From Prorocentrum cordatum (Eukaryota; Sar; Dinophyceae; Prorocentrales; Prorocentraceae), in the NCBI GenBank assembly GCA_963575745.1, contig CAUYUJ010016059.1, positions 2,915,790 through 2,970,495 of the forward strand: DNA of 54,706 bases, written 5' to 3'. Under the pieces are notes generated by a model. The model was not told where the DNA came from. It made no database searches and saw nothing but the letters and a program-made list of their open reading frames with translations. The translations under genes and the position numbers were made by a program. This document shows, in pieces, positions 20,561 to 31,947 of the stretch (within the stretch, counting starts at the first letter, position 1; each line of letters begins with the position of its first letter).

Positions 20561-21130
20561 GCCCCCCCACGTCGGATCGGACGTGGAACCGGGCTTTGTG
20601 AGCTCCCGTCCAGCGATCCGCCCAGAGGCTGAGGGGGCGCGAACGGTCCTTATGTTAAAAGATCCCAAGTTCAGAAAAAGTGTTCAGCGCCAGAACAAAG
20701 ACAGCGTTTTTTTACAGAGTTCAAGTTCAACGTTGCTGGAATCCTGAAGTTTGGAAACGGTTCGGAACAGTTCGGCGGCGAGAAACATGTTCTGAAAAAA
20801 ATCGGCGGCGAGAAACAACGTAGGAAAAAGTTCAGATAGCGCTCGGCAGCGAGGAACAAGTTCGAAACACACTGAACAGCTCAAACGTGTCAAAAAAGTT
20901 CGACAATCATCAAACGTTAAAAGAGTCCAACACATCAAACAAGTTTTTCAGCTAGAACAATTCTAAAGAGTTCAAGAGTTCAAAAGTTTGGAAACAAGTC
21001 GTCGTTGTGCCAGGGGGCCGTGTTGAACTTATTTCGAACTGTGGGTTCTTGGGGGGTTCGAACTCGAACCTATGATTTTCCCTGTGCCCGAACCCAAACC
21101 CGAACTTCAATTTGTTCTCAGGGAAGACAT
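20561..21130 (+). repeat. Degenerate GTTC/GTTCAAA short repeat region
   Basis: From about 20660 the DNA is A-rich with scattered AGTTCRAAA and CGGCGGCGAGAAACA units. Another cluster with GAACCCAAACCCGAAC lies at 21050-21105. No frame recognised. Confidence 0.5.
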
Positions 21131-24040
21131 ATTTCCTCCCACTAGCCGGTTACAATCCCCGAGGATCCGCAGGAGGAAGTTTCTGTAAGTTTTTCGGGAG
21201 TTGTGAGCCGACGAGGAGAAGGAAGGTTGTGAAGGACGAGGTTATGAAGGACGCGAAGGAGGAGATAAGCAGGGTTGCGAAGAGGGAGGGGGGGAGGTTG
21301 GCGTAGGAGGCGAGCCTCACCTTTCTGCCCTGTGCCGTGCCTTCTTCCTCATCAGCATGTTCCTCGCAAGTATGCAGCAGGCATCCAAGCGAGTCCAGTG
21401 CTCCAGCCTGGAGTTGCCCTCTCGACCCACTGCGTAAAATCATGGGTAAACTCTGCGGAGGTGAGGTGCCGACGGAAAAGCAGGGTGGAAGACCTCGAGG
21501 CAGGATGAATCAACCAACGAGCCTACCCTTCCCTTTCAAAAAAAGCATTTGGTTTGAAGGCACCTTCTCGTTGTTTTCGCCGGTGCTTTTCGCAGGCTTG
21601 CTTCGCCCTCGAAGGAGGAGGTGGGCCTTGCCACACGAGTGGCCATGAAACACTGATCGGAGCGGCGCCTGTGTGCTGTCCAGGGGCGGTTGCGGGGGCC
21701 CACGTGGACAAGCAGCTGTTAACTGACCCTTCACTCCGCAGATGTGGCACCGTCTGCTCGAAGGCAGATGCGTCAGGGAGCGCATGACAAATTCCTGCGC
21801 CCTCGGGCTTATGGCGCTAGCAGGGCCGGCGGAGGCCCAGCCAGGTTATGTTACACCTCAGAGCCGAGAAAGGCGAGCTGGTTTCGATGCTAGGAGAGCC
21901 ATGCATGTCCGCGGAATGTAATGTGCAGTAGTGATCCCCAGAGGGCCATGATCCCCCACGAGTGGAGTCATCGGGCGAGTTGCGAGTTGCGGCAGGAGCA
22001 GCGTCGGTGGCGGTGCAGCAGGGGTTGGGGGTAGGAGTGGGACAGAGACGGCGACATGGTGCCACAACTCCGCAGCGGGGTTTCAAACGTACCCAACAAC
22101 GCCTCAAACGTACCAACACATCAACGGGGTCTCAAACGTAAGAGGTCCAGTTTTCCTGATGGCACATGTGTGCGCAGGCTCGTATGCAGGAGCGCCTGAA
22201 AGTTCGCATGTAGTCGGGCGTGTGTCTGTGTATGCGCTTGTGCCAACTTTGGGAAACCCAGGGAAACTTGAAGCCCACAGTTTCTCATCGATCGCTTTCC
22301 GAGCGACGTTGGCGTCGGGAACCTACCGGTGGTCGAGAGACTTACGCTCTTCCGCCTACCCTCGACAAGTTATGGGGCGATTCTAATATTGGCTGCATCT
22401 GTTGCCATAGTAGGGCAAAATTCCGGAAACCGACGAAGAGCGACGTGCAGTGATGCCCAGGAAAGACATTGAGGCACGCGGAAGGCGGTGTTCAGACGGG
22501 GAGACGACTTTGGCAGTTCTCGCAACAATGTTTTCCGTGCGAGAAGATTGTCCTCTCTTGTGGCTTCTCCCAGGCTTCTCTTGGATCACGTTGGGATTGG
22601 ACAAGGGGATCGGACAAGGGGACACGAGGAGCAGGAGGAGAAAAAGAACGAGGATGGGGAAGAGTAGAGGGACCGCCATCGTAGGTGCAATGAGTGCGAG
22701 GGGCGCGCTGAGAGCATTGGCCCCACATGCCCAACCTTCTTGCTCATAATTTCACCGCCCGGATACATCCAGATCCTATGCATCACAGTCGTGCCTCGGG
22801 AGATCGAGCACCCCTCGTACGGTCTTGGATACGGACATCTGCGCGCCCCCGAGGGCAGGCCCCAGGGATCCAGGGCATGACTCCAGCAGCTTTTGGATGC
22901 GGATGTCTCTTGAGGGTGCAACTTTGTGGGCATTGTCTCCGACTGGGTGCATGAACAGAAAGCACGGCGAGCCCCATGGGTGTAGCGAGCACCCATTTCT
23001 CCCAATTCGTAGGTGCTGGAGGGTAGTGTCTGGGCGCGTGTGCAACAGAAGATCTGGGCCTGGTTTCGGGCCATCGCGGGTCCTCATATTGACGTTTCCA
23101 GGTCTCCGTGGGCTCTCCTTGGGCTCTCTCGAGGCTGCTGTCTTGGGGGGCGCCTTGCAGGCCAGCCTGGAGTTTTTGGTGTCATATTGGGGCTGTCTTG
23201 GGGGCATCTTTGGCTGTCTGGGGGTTTCTTGGATGGATCTTGGGCTCTGCCGGAAGCCTCAACAACCCATCTTGGGGACAGCAGTTGGACATGCACAAAA
23301 CAAATGACGACGTTTAGCTTCTTTCGTGAAGCCATCTCGGAGCCTCAAGTGACCTCTTGGTGCCATCTTGACTGTATTATAACTCTGCTTTGAAGCATTC
23401 GAGAGCCATCATTGGAACTCCGTGGCCTTCTACGGGGACATCGGATTATCTCAATCCCTTTCGACGGCCTTGATGGCCTGGCAGCTCGTGTCGGCAAGTT
23501 TTAAGGGACGAGTTCCCCGGCTCCCGCCGCCCCCCGTCAACAAGAGATGTTGGACCGCCTGCGGGGGGAGGAGGCAAGGGGGAGAGGGACAACCAAACAG
23601 CTTGCACACGGCTTTTCACCCTCGGCAAGTGGGTGTCAGCGGGTTCCCGCGCGCGTATCCATCCATAGATGCACGTGCGTGTACAGATGATCCTTCGCCT
23701 CGCCTCCTGCATGGGCCTCGATTCGCGTGCGCGCGCCCCGCATCCACTTCACCGACTCGGACTGTGTCCGCGTCCCATGACCGCAGTGTACAGACGCTGC
23801 GTGTCCACCGTTCCACGAAACGCCGCCTCGCCCTGCGCGGCTGGATACCGGGTCGATGCCGCGCGCGACCCCGCGTTAGACACGCGAGCAGCGTTTTCGC
23901 ATGTGTGTTCGTATGGTTCGCGCGCGCGCTAGCTAGCTAGTCCACGCCCCGTTCTGGTTCGACCTTGTTGTGCCCCCCATCGGTGCGCCAAAAGCCATGC
24001 GCTCCGCACGTGCACGCGCGAGGTAATTACGGTAGGTTTG
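21131..24040. other. Unassigned complex DNA
   Basis: The least repetitive long stretch besides 40.8-42.5 kb and 48-50 kb. Frames of 60-170 codons exist on both strands, none recognised. 22080-22140 holds three TCAAACGTA repeats. 23100-23260 has degenerate CTTGGGGGC/GGCTGTCTTGG repeats. Real exons could be hidden here. Confidence 0.4.
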
Positions 24041-24041
24041 C

Positions 24042-24210
24042 GTCGTGTCGACCAGCGGCGACCCCGCCAGCGGCGTTCAACGTTGAACGCCGCGGGGGAC
24101 CCAGAATCGTTCGATGTGGAGCGATTGGACGTTGCGGCAGCGGCCGATCGTTCAAGGTTGAACGATCCCCGCGGTGTCAGAAACCAACTCCAAAGTCGGC
24201 ACGACACGAA
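24042..24210. repeat. Trio of short palindromes with GTTCAA..TTGAAC core
   Basis: A perfect 24-nt palindrome at 24070-24093, an imperfect one at 24107-24128 and a 10-bp stem with 2-nt loop at 24146-24167, spaced about 38 bp apart. CGTGTCG near 24044 and CGACACG near 24202 are inverted and may be the ends of a small element (inference). Confidence 0.6.
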
Positions 24211-24299
24211 CCTGACGTACAACAGTCAGGGAGGCGGTGCGCGGCGAGGGCAGAGAGGCGGTGAGCGGCGCGGGCACGTGAAGATAGACATGGCCCAGC

Positions 24300-24380
24300 G
24301 TCGCCGCCGTCGTCGTACTCGCCGCCGTCGTGGCCGCCGCCATCGCCGCCGCCGCCGTTGCCGTCGCCGCCGTTGCCTTT

Positions 24381-24411
<31 letters not shown>

Positions 24412-24415
24412 TCAG
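24300..24415 (+). repeat. (CGCCGT)n tract
   Basis: CGTCGCCGCCGT repeats on the plus strand, followed at 24450-24500 by a T-rich run of about 45 bases. Confidence 0.85.
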
Positions 24416-24500
24416 ATATCCAACGTCGCGCCGTCACGTTTTACCGCGTTTTTTTTTTTTTTTTTTTGTTTCTCTTCTTTTTTTATTCATTTTTTTTACA

Positions 24501-25768
24501 GCGCGGTATCACAGAAGCCGGGATTTCTTCCCCAGGACCGGTTTTATTCCCAAGTCGCTCTTCGAAGCCTTCGACGGTCGCAGGGCCCGACGATGGCCTG
24601 TGGGGGCCGACAGTTGCAGAACACCTCCCGTCTTCTTTTCCTCAGCGAGAGCAGATGGAGGGTCCCCGAGATCCGACGCCCCAACAAAAAATACAACACC
24701 GCGAATGCACAGGGCCAGAGCCACAGACTCAAGCTTTCTGCGTCGTGTTTCGAGCCGGACTGCTCATCGCCTTCATGGTGGGTTTCTTCCCCCTGGACGT
24801 CGACCTGGTCGCGTTCATCCTCACGCAGCACTGGAGGATGGTGTTTACGATGCGCCGTCGACGGCAACACCACACCGCTTACCCTCCGGGTCTTCGCCTC
24901 CGGCTCCTGTCCAAGGCGTTCCTTTTCTTGTGCAAGCTCCTCGGCACCGCCTGCACCCCGGCCCGCCCTCCGGCCGCCTGAGGCCCCGCCCGCGTGTGGT
25001 TTGTCTCCCCAATTAGAGCTTTGCGTAGCCCGCCTAGCGTTTAATTGGAAAAGGCTCGCTCTCGACCCGCAGACCGAAAAGGTTCGAGCCGGATCGATCA
25101 GTGATGGCCCCCGGGCCCGAGACCATGCAAAGCCCGGGCCCCCGCGAGAGGGCCCCACGGGGAGGCCGAACACTGCTGACCCCCCCCCCTCGCCGAGCTT
25201 TTCTCCATAGCGAGAGGCGGGGAGGGTCCCAGAGATCAGGCGCTGCAACAAACGCCTGCAACAGCGGCCCCATACGTTTCAGTCGCCTTTCGGTCTCCTG
25301 CCCGCGGTTCCCTCGAGACCAGAGTTTTTCCAAGTTTTGTTTTTGACTGCCCGGTCGTCGAGTGCGCATGGGTGCGCTTCTTGGATGGCCCTCTTGAAGG
25401 GCAGCGGATTATTCTTTCTCCTCCTTGATGTGTGCGCGCGTTTCGCTCAAAGACAAACAGAGATCCGACGCTGCAGCAAAACACAACATCACGACATAAA
25501 CCAGGCGAAACCGCATGACGTGAGAGAATTCCAACGCCCCGATATCAGCGTTTGCCGTCGACGCCGACCACGTCAGCGCCGCCATCGCCATCGCTGGTGG
25601 GCGGCCCAAGCGCGGGCTGGCCGCGTGCGAGGTGCCCGGCCGTGCTGCTGGACGTGGGCCGGGGCAGCCTGCCGGCCGCCCCCGTGCGAGGCCCGGCGGG
25701 GAGCGCAACGCGCGGGGTCGGGAGCCTTGAGACGGGGGTCAAACCAAACGGGGGTCAGCCAGAGCGCC
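24501..25768. other. Unassigned DNA with three related segments
   Basis: GAGGGTCCCNGAGATC-type sequence followed by CAACAAA occurs near 24655, 25220 and (partly, AGAGATCCGACGCTGCAGC) 25460. Long frames on both strands overlap, and no family is recognised. Confidence 0.4.
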
Positions 25769-25940
25769 CCGATCTTGCAGGATCCTGCAGGGCCAGGGTC
25801 GCATTGACCCGGGCTTGGGCGCAGGATCTTGCTGGATCCTGCAGGATCTTTCGCATTGACCCGGGTTTGGGTGCAGCATCTCGCAGGGTCTTGCAGGATC
25901 CTGCAAGGCCCGATTGACCCAGGTCTGGATTGACCCGGGT
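25769..25940 (+). repeat. Tandem repeat with TGCAGGATCCTGCA palindrome
   Basis: Three degenerate units of about 55-60 bp containing GATCTTGCAGGATCCTGCA and CGCATTGACCCGGG. Confidence 0.8.
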
Positions 25941-26079
25941 CAGCAGATCCCCGATGGCGCGTCTGTGGAGGCCCAGTGTTTCTTGGATGTCTTCGGTGGT
26001 TTTTTGGGGAGAGTCCTGCCTCGGGGTGCGCTCGAAGCGAGGTTGGAAGTTCTCGGATTGGTTCGTTGCTTCTCGGCGG

Positions 26080-26330
26080 TTTTCCAGCATCGGGATGCCT
26101 TCCAGCAGCTGCGCCTCGCCGAGAGCGTTCCAGGGGTGCCCGGATCGTCACGAACGATCGCCAGAAACCCGAGTTACGGCCGGGAAGCCAAACCTTCGGA
26201 GGAGAGACAGTGTGGCGAGTCAGCGGGGATTCGGGGTCATCGCGCAGTTTTGGCACATGGGTCGATCTCCGAGGACATCTCGGACGCCTGGGGCCTCCAT
26301 AGTCCCCAATCCCAAAACCGTGTAGTGACG
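26080..26330 (+). repeat. Dispersed repeat shared with the centre of palindrome 2
   Basis: 26085-26180 matches the reverse complement of about 18665-18775. Both share CGCCGAGAGCGTTC, CCGGATCGTC and CGCCAGAA(A/G)CCCGAG. In one frame both read PAAAxRRERSxGxRIV, so an ancestral coding segment is possible. Confidence 0.65.
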
Positions 26331-27302
26331 AACCTTGCGGTAAAATCGTTGGGGGGTCCGAGGTCATCGCGCGGTCCGTCATCGCGCTGTTTTGTGGCCC
26401 CGGATTTCCGGAGCTCCGTGGCCTCCGCGCGTTTATACGTTTCTGGGCCAGGCGGCAGGCTTCCCCAGAGCGCGCCCCAGGAGAGGTTTGGAGGACATGC
26501 GGGCGATGCGGAGGAGGCAGAGCAGGCGTCCAGAAGACCACCCTGCGTCGACCGACCACCCCGGATGTCCTGCTCGCGGCAGGCTGCAGGGCTCGCTGAG
26601 TCGTTGGCAGACTGGCGCAGCACCCACGCCAGACTCCGAAAACTGGCGGCTCCAGCGCCGCAGCCCGTGTGGCATGCAGGTCGCTGGCACCAGCTCCCAA
26701 CACATGTGCGTAGTCTCGGCCGCTTTCCCCCTTCGGCGGGGGAATGCCCGCGCTGGCTGCTACCGTTGGGCGGAATGCGCTGGGAAGAATGGCAGGGGAG
26801 GAAGGAGGGAAAGGTGGGAGTACCATTGAAGCTGGCCAGGTCGAGCGGGTCTCCGCGGCGGGGATTCGTCCATAACCGCCGCCTGGGAGTGGGAGGTTCT
26901 CAGGGACCTGGGCAGGCGGCCGCGCCAAGACGTGCGGGGGGGGGGCTCCGGATATCTGGTCGCAGTGCGACCCAGGAGAGTTGCGGGGTGGGTTGCCAGG
27001 ATGATGGAGAGGAGGGGCCGGGGGAGGGAGAGGGGTACCCTGAGGTCCTGGCGTGGTTAGAAAGGCAATGCGAGTTCGCCATTTTGCGGACCCCGGGACC
27101 CTCGCGCATCGATCGGGCTCGACAGGTGAAGCATAAGGCTTCGAGGGCTGCGATTCGGATGTTCCCGATGTTGCAATTTTGTCTCGCTCGTCGGCTCTCA
27201 GGGCCGGAGTCCACTTTGCCAGGTCGAACGATTCAGCGGGCCACGCCCACACCCACCCCTTCCCCATAACGCAATCAACGGTGGTACGATTGTATGCGGG
27301 TC
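26331..27302. other. Open on both strands, no gene assigned
   Basis: A plus frame (25914-27269) and a minus frame (25573-27267) span almost the same DNA. Neither has a recognised domain. Confidence 0.4.
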
Positions 27303-27461
27303 AGGAGGGGAAAAAACACACAGACACAATTAATCGTCGATCCCCAGGAAAATATGCGAAAATATGGGAATTGGGGGGGAAGACAAAAACCCAGAAAATG
27401 TGAGAAAATATGGGGAATATGTTTATTTGTGTGTATTTATTTGTGTGTTCTGGGGCCCCTT
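27303..27461 (+). mobile_element. F3 dispersed repeat, copy 4
   Basis: About 159 bp, AGGAGGGGAAAAAACACACA to TTTGTGTGTTCTGGGGCCCC, the closest match to copy 1, 16 kb away. Confidence 0.85.
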
Positions 27462-27689
27462 TAGCGGGGACCGGGGCGTGCTGCCACCCAGCGGAAAGAA
27501 GGCGCTTGCGCGCGGTCCTATTTCCGACGACTCGGCGAAGGCAGGGTTACGACGCGGGCCGCGCACGGGCGGGAGCGGAACTTCAGAGAAAAGCATTGCG
27601 CGACTCTGCGGTGAGAACGCGATGTAGCGGGCGAGGTTCCGATGAGCGCGCCGAAGACAATGCATGCGCCACGCCGAGACAGCGTCCTC

Positions 27690-27918
27690 ATTTTCACACA
27701 CGCACGGGCTCACACCCACACGCACACACACACACACACATAAGCACGCACGCACATACACACATACACACAAACACGGAACCTCTTTCACACAGACACA
27801 CACATAACATACAACATACACACACACGCACACATTTTCTTTCTCTCTCTCTCTCTCTCCCTCTCTCTTACACACACACACACACGCACACACACACACA
27901 CGCACACAGCACACACAC

Positions 27919-27954
<36 letters not shown>

Positions 27955-27955
27955 C
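27690..27955 (+). repeat. (CA)n microsatellite with a CT block
   Basis: ACAC repeats with CG interruptions, a (CT)n run near 27840-27868, then more ACAC. Confidence 0.95.
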
Positions 27956-28370
27956 CAGGTCAAGGGGCCACTCGTTACCCTGATACTTTAATGAAGCAAA
28001 GTGTTTGGACTTGTATACGATTCGATGTTGTAGCTGCCGAATATGTACTTGGTGCTGGCGACGTGGAAGAAGCCGACGGTGGCCGATTTGTGTAACTGGA
28101 GTGTGTGGAATAAGTGAGATAGACAAAAAAAACGCTCGCCTTGTACAGCAGAGGTACGTTTTCACATTGGCGCATGGGGGTCTTCGTTGGCCAGCGCCCC
28201 ATATACCAATCGCTGGCCCCGTCCGCTGTTGCAGAACTACGACTTACCCTTCTGGCGAGCTGCTCGCGAAGGCCCCCTGGTCACGAGGGTTGTCGCTGCC
28301 GTGGGGCCTGGAAACACCGTTTTCCACCGCAAATGTTTATACCCGCTGGCTGAGCAAAAAAACTGAATGC
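27955..28370 (+). pseudogene. Duplicated gene-like segment, copy 1
   Basis: Matches 29737-29830 (CCAGGTCAAG... to GCTGCCGAAAATGTA) and then, directly, 30507-30770 (CTGGCGACGTGGAAGAAGCC...). The shared part reads QQRYVFTLAHGGLRWPAPH in this copy. Later sequence loses the frame of copy 2. No family recognised. Lacks about 680 bp present in copy 2. Confidence 0.5.
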
Positions 28371-29736
28371 GCCGCCATCCTCCCGCCCCGGCCGCAAGAG
28401 GAGAGGGCATTTTGTGCGTGCGCGCTTCAAGCTCCAAGTGCAGCGGGTGGAAGGGGAGAAAACAGAAGAAGTGAAGAGAGACCGATGCAGCAGACGACAT
28501 TTACGCGCTCTCCGCCATGCTTGTGCATGTTAAAACTGTTGTGAGATTGGGTTTGGAACTAAGTTGTAGTCGTCGATGCTGCCAATGTCCGCGGAGACCC
28601 CTGCGGGCTCGGAAGAAAACTCCGAGGTGTCAGTGGAATGGTAAGGGCGAAGGAAGGAACGGGAGAAGGAGGGGCGAAGGAGGGGAAGGAAGGAAGCAAG
28701 GAGAGAAAAGCAAGCGGGACGACTCATGACAAACGGAAATGTGACCCGCGCAACGATTGTCATTGCACCTGAGCAGAATCTACAGCCTGAAAAGACAATA
28801 ACCAACGGACAGCAAATCTAGAACGGTCAAGCCTGAACCCTCGAAATTGTCCTGTTGGAGATTCAACTGCGCTTGGCAATGATATGGCGTTTGAATTAAG
28901 TATAAGTTATGGCAGCGCCGTCGTGGAGACATACATATTGCATATGCGAACGATAGGCTCAGCCTGGACTGGGACATGGCATCTTCCACTGAAGAGGCGG
29001 ACCGCAGAAACGTCTTGCGGCGGAACGCAAGCGGCGACGACGACGACAGCGAGGGGGGGTCCGACCGAGGGGAATGGAAAGAGGGGAAGGGGAACTGGGA
29101 CGATCGAACACGACCTGGACCCAGACGACGACCCGTTTGGGAAACAGCTGAACACGCGGGGCTCCCCAACCGCGCCCGAGACTCCATGTTGCGCGACGCG
29201 CGCAGTGATGCCAGAATCGGCGCGGAAAAAACGACGACGACAGCAACGAAGACACCGACAAGGACAACACGGCAAGACAAAGCCAGGACAGAGGACCAGG
29301 AGGACGAAGGTGAGGGCGAATCTCACTCCCCTGCCACACTTGTAATTCTAAGGTGCGCAAGCAGCGCCGCTTACGTGGAGTAGTGCTGAGCCAAGGAAGA
29401 CGCTCGGGCGGAGTCGGCAAGCCAAAACAGAGCGCTTCGGAATTCTGCATTGTACAACTGTGCAAACGAAGATAGTTGTAACATTGTTGTAAGGTCGTTG
29501 TAAGATTGGGGCGTCGGTTGAAGAAGGAGACACATGGCGGGAGGAGGGGGGGCGAGAAGAGGGGCGCGGCTGGGCGAAAGGGCGGAAGAGAGGAGGGGCA
29601 GAAGCAGAAGGAGTGCCGGCGCGGAGCAAAGTCAGCAGCCTGCCACGCGAGCGGATTGTACAAAGCGGTTCATGGACATTCGCGGTAGTAGCGAAAGAAT
29701 GCCTTGGAGCACGCCGAAGCGCGTCCGACACACTTT
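28371..29736. other. Unassigned DNA between the duplicated segments
   Basis: Medium frames on both strands (for example 28884-29345 plus, 28959-29663 minus). GA-rich at 28640-28720 and 29540-29620. None recognised. Confidence 0.4.
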
Positions 29737-30770
29737 CCAGGTCAAGAGACCATCTGTCACCTTGAGACCTTTATGAAGCAAGTTGTTTGGAATGTCGTAT
29801 GATTCGATGTTGCAGCTGCCGAAAATGTATAACCTTGTGCCGCTGATAAAAAAGGACCCCCCTTTACACGCTAGAGTTGCATATCCACTGCCAACATGAG
29901 TTTGGTCAGGGGCGCGGGGCGCGGAGGCCGAATTTTTCTATCACTGTGGAAAGTTCACCATCGAGGTCACTTTCCTTCTTATGTTGAGATAGCAACATCA
30001 AACGAACTGAAGACGTTGTCGAGGATGTCTCAAGCGAAACTAACAGCGTTCTCTTGATCTCTCTCTCTCTCTCTCTTTCTCTTCTGTCTGCTCTTCTCTT
30101 CTCTTTCGGTTTCCTCCCCCCCTGCCCCCCCCTTGAATTGTTTTATCGTTGTGGTTTATTATCCACGAAAACCGAGGCACATGATCTACCCTACGCGAGC
30201 AGATGAAAATCTTAATTGCCATTGTTTGTTTACATATTAAATTTAATAGGTTTGGAACTTCGGCGTTTCTCCTCCTCCTCCTCCTCCCCCTCCACCTCCC
30301 TCCTTCTGTCGGTCTATCTGTCTCTACTTCTGGGATCTCGGTCCTCGATCCTCGGACTTCGATTCTCGATCCTCGATCCTCGGCTTTCGGTCCTCTTAAC
30401 ATCATCTGTTTCTCCTCCCACATGCTGGCCTCCGGTAGGCAACATTTATAACCCCCCGCGACCCCGAACTTTATGATCCCTGTGGCATTAATCTCGGCGG
30501 CACAGGGTTATGTTGCTGGCGGCGTGGAAGAAACCGACGGTGGCCGAGATGTGAAACAGGAGTGTTTTAAACATGCTCGCGCTGTGCAGCAGAGGTACGT
30601 CTTCACATTGGCATATGGGGGTCTTCGTTGGCCAGCGCCCCATATGCCAATCGCTGGCCCCCTTCCGCGGCTGCAGAACTACGACTTACCCTTCTGGCGA
30701 GCTGCGAGCGAACGCCCCGTGGTCACGAAGGTTGTCTCTACCGTGCAGACAGACGCACACGCAGAGGCGT
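29737..30770 (+). repeat. Duplicated segment, copy 2, with extra internal ~680 bp
   Basis: The ends match copy 1. The internal 29831-30506 has no counterpart there and holds a (TC)n run (30058-30085), CTCCTCC repeats (30270-30300) and TCGATCCTCGGA repeats (30335-30395). Confidence 0.65.
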
Positions 30771-30925
30771 TCGGATTGGCCATGGACCGCAGAGCGCGCT
30801 GGGTGGACCCGCGCCGTTTCGATGCGCGCGATCGTCGTCGCGTGCCGCGGGGCCCTCGAGGCCGCCCGCGGCGCCCTCCTGGCTGCGCCCGCGGCCACCG
30901 TTCTGGAGACGGGGGCTTCCCGTGA
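30473..30925 (+). CDS. Hypothetical peptide over the duplicated segment
   Basis: A 150-codon frame from an ATG at 30473. Residues up to about 95 (ending near VVTKVVSTV) lie in the duplicated segment and have mixed composition, including QRYVFTLAYGGLRWPAPHMP and RLQNYDLPFWRAASERP. After that the frame becomes Arg/Pro-rich and is probably not coding. Copy 1 at 28140-28330 keeps the QRYVF...AGP part but breaks afterwards. This could be one exon of a spliced gene or a transposon fragment. Function unknown and the start is a guess. Confidence 0.3.
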   Translation: MIPVALISAAQGYVAGGVEETDGGRDVKQECFKHARAVQQRYVFTLAYGGLRWPAPHMPIAGPLPRLQNYDLPFWRAASERPVVTKVVSTVQTDAHAEAFGLAMDRRARWVDPRRFDARDRRRVPRGPRGRPRRPPGCARGHRSGDGGFP

Positions 30926-31747
30926 CAGAACACGCCTTATGAAGGTTGTGGAGGGCCTGCTGCGGAAGGCGATCGCCGACCTGTCGAACAGGCCCCGCGG
31001 CCAACCCCCGACCGACGCCCTTCCTTCTTTCGGTGCTGATGTCGACGGCCCCGCTGATGCTGCCAAGGCTGGCCAGCCGCTTCGAGATGTCCGCGCACTT
31101 CGGCGCAAGCGCCGCCGCGCGCGCCTGGCGCGCCCGCATTGCCAACGCCAGTTGTTTCGAGAGGATGGACGAGGCGGGGGCGGTCTCCAGCGAGCTCGAC
31201 GGCGGCTGGGTGGACGAGCTGCCCGCGGTGCGCCCGCGGCCTCGCGCTGTTGGGCCTTCCGCAGGCTGCGCCTGCCCCGCTAGCGCCCCCCTGCCCCGCG
31301 AATCGCACGGGGCAAAAAGTGCGGCGGCGAGGGGGGGGGGCGCCGCGTCGACGAGGACGGGGCTCGAGCCTCGCGAACGCGGCCCTTCGCGCCTTCAAGT
31401 TGCAGACGGCGCTGGTGGCTGCGAAGCTGGGGGCGCCGCCCTCGGGGACCTTCGGCTGCTCTCGGGGGCGACGTCAGCGGCCCTCTCCAAGGGCGAGGAG
31501 CTCGAGCTTGTCGTCGCGATCGGTCCGGCACTTCAGGCGCGCCCCCGCCGGCAGTCTTGTTCGCGAGAGACCGTTCCCCCGTTATCCGGGCGATGCGGGA
31601 AGACCCTTGGCCCCCGTCAGCCTTTCGGGGACGCGGGGCGGGCTGGGGGCAAATTGTATCATAAGTTGTGCCGCTCTTGTTGCTGCTTTTTGGGTTTGGG
31701 AGGCTCTCAGGGGCGAAGTAAGAGTTCCCGCGCGTTTGGTCGCAAGC
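30771..31747. other. GC-rich DNA, several overlapping frames
   Basis: Plus frames 30573-31283, 30946-31842 and 31139-31762 and minus frames overlap throughout. No conserved motif recognised. CACG/CGCG repeats follow at 31830-31915. Confidence 0.4.
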
Positions 31748-31947
31748 GTTGCCCGACGTTGAGCGCGGAGCGCCCGCCGGCTTGCCTATGGGGGGTCGGT
31801 TGGAGGCGCTTCTACGGGCACCAAACGTGCGCTCACACATGAGCGCGCACGCGCGCGCGCATCCATGCACGCACGCACACGCACGCGCACACACGCGCGC
31901 ACACAAACACAGAAGTTTCGCGGCGCGCGGTCAAGGTCACACGGCCA

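Noticed and set aside
21708-21749. Minus-strand CHICGVKGQLTAAC resembling a CCHC zinc knuckle
   Set aside because: The histidine position is Gln, the surrounding frame (21510-21785) shows no gag or RT sequence, and the opposite strand is open too.
25573-27267. Long minus-strand frame (564 codons) and opposing plus frame (451 codons)
   Set aside because: Both strands are open over the same GC-rich DNA, composition is Pro/Arg/Ser-biased, and part of it is a dispersed repeat.
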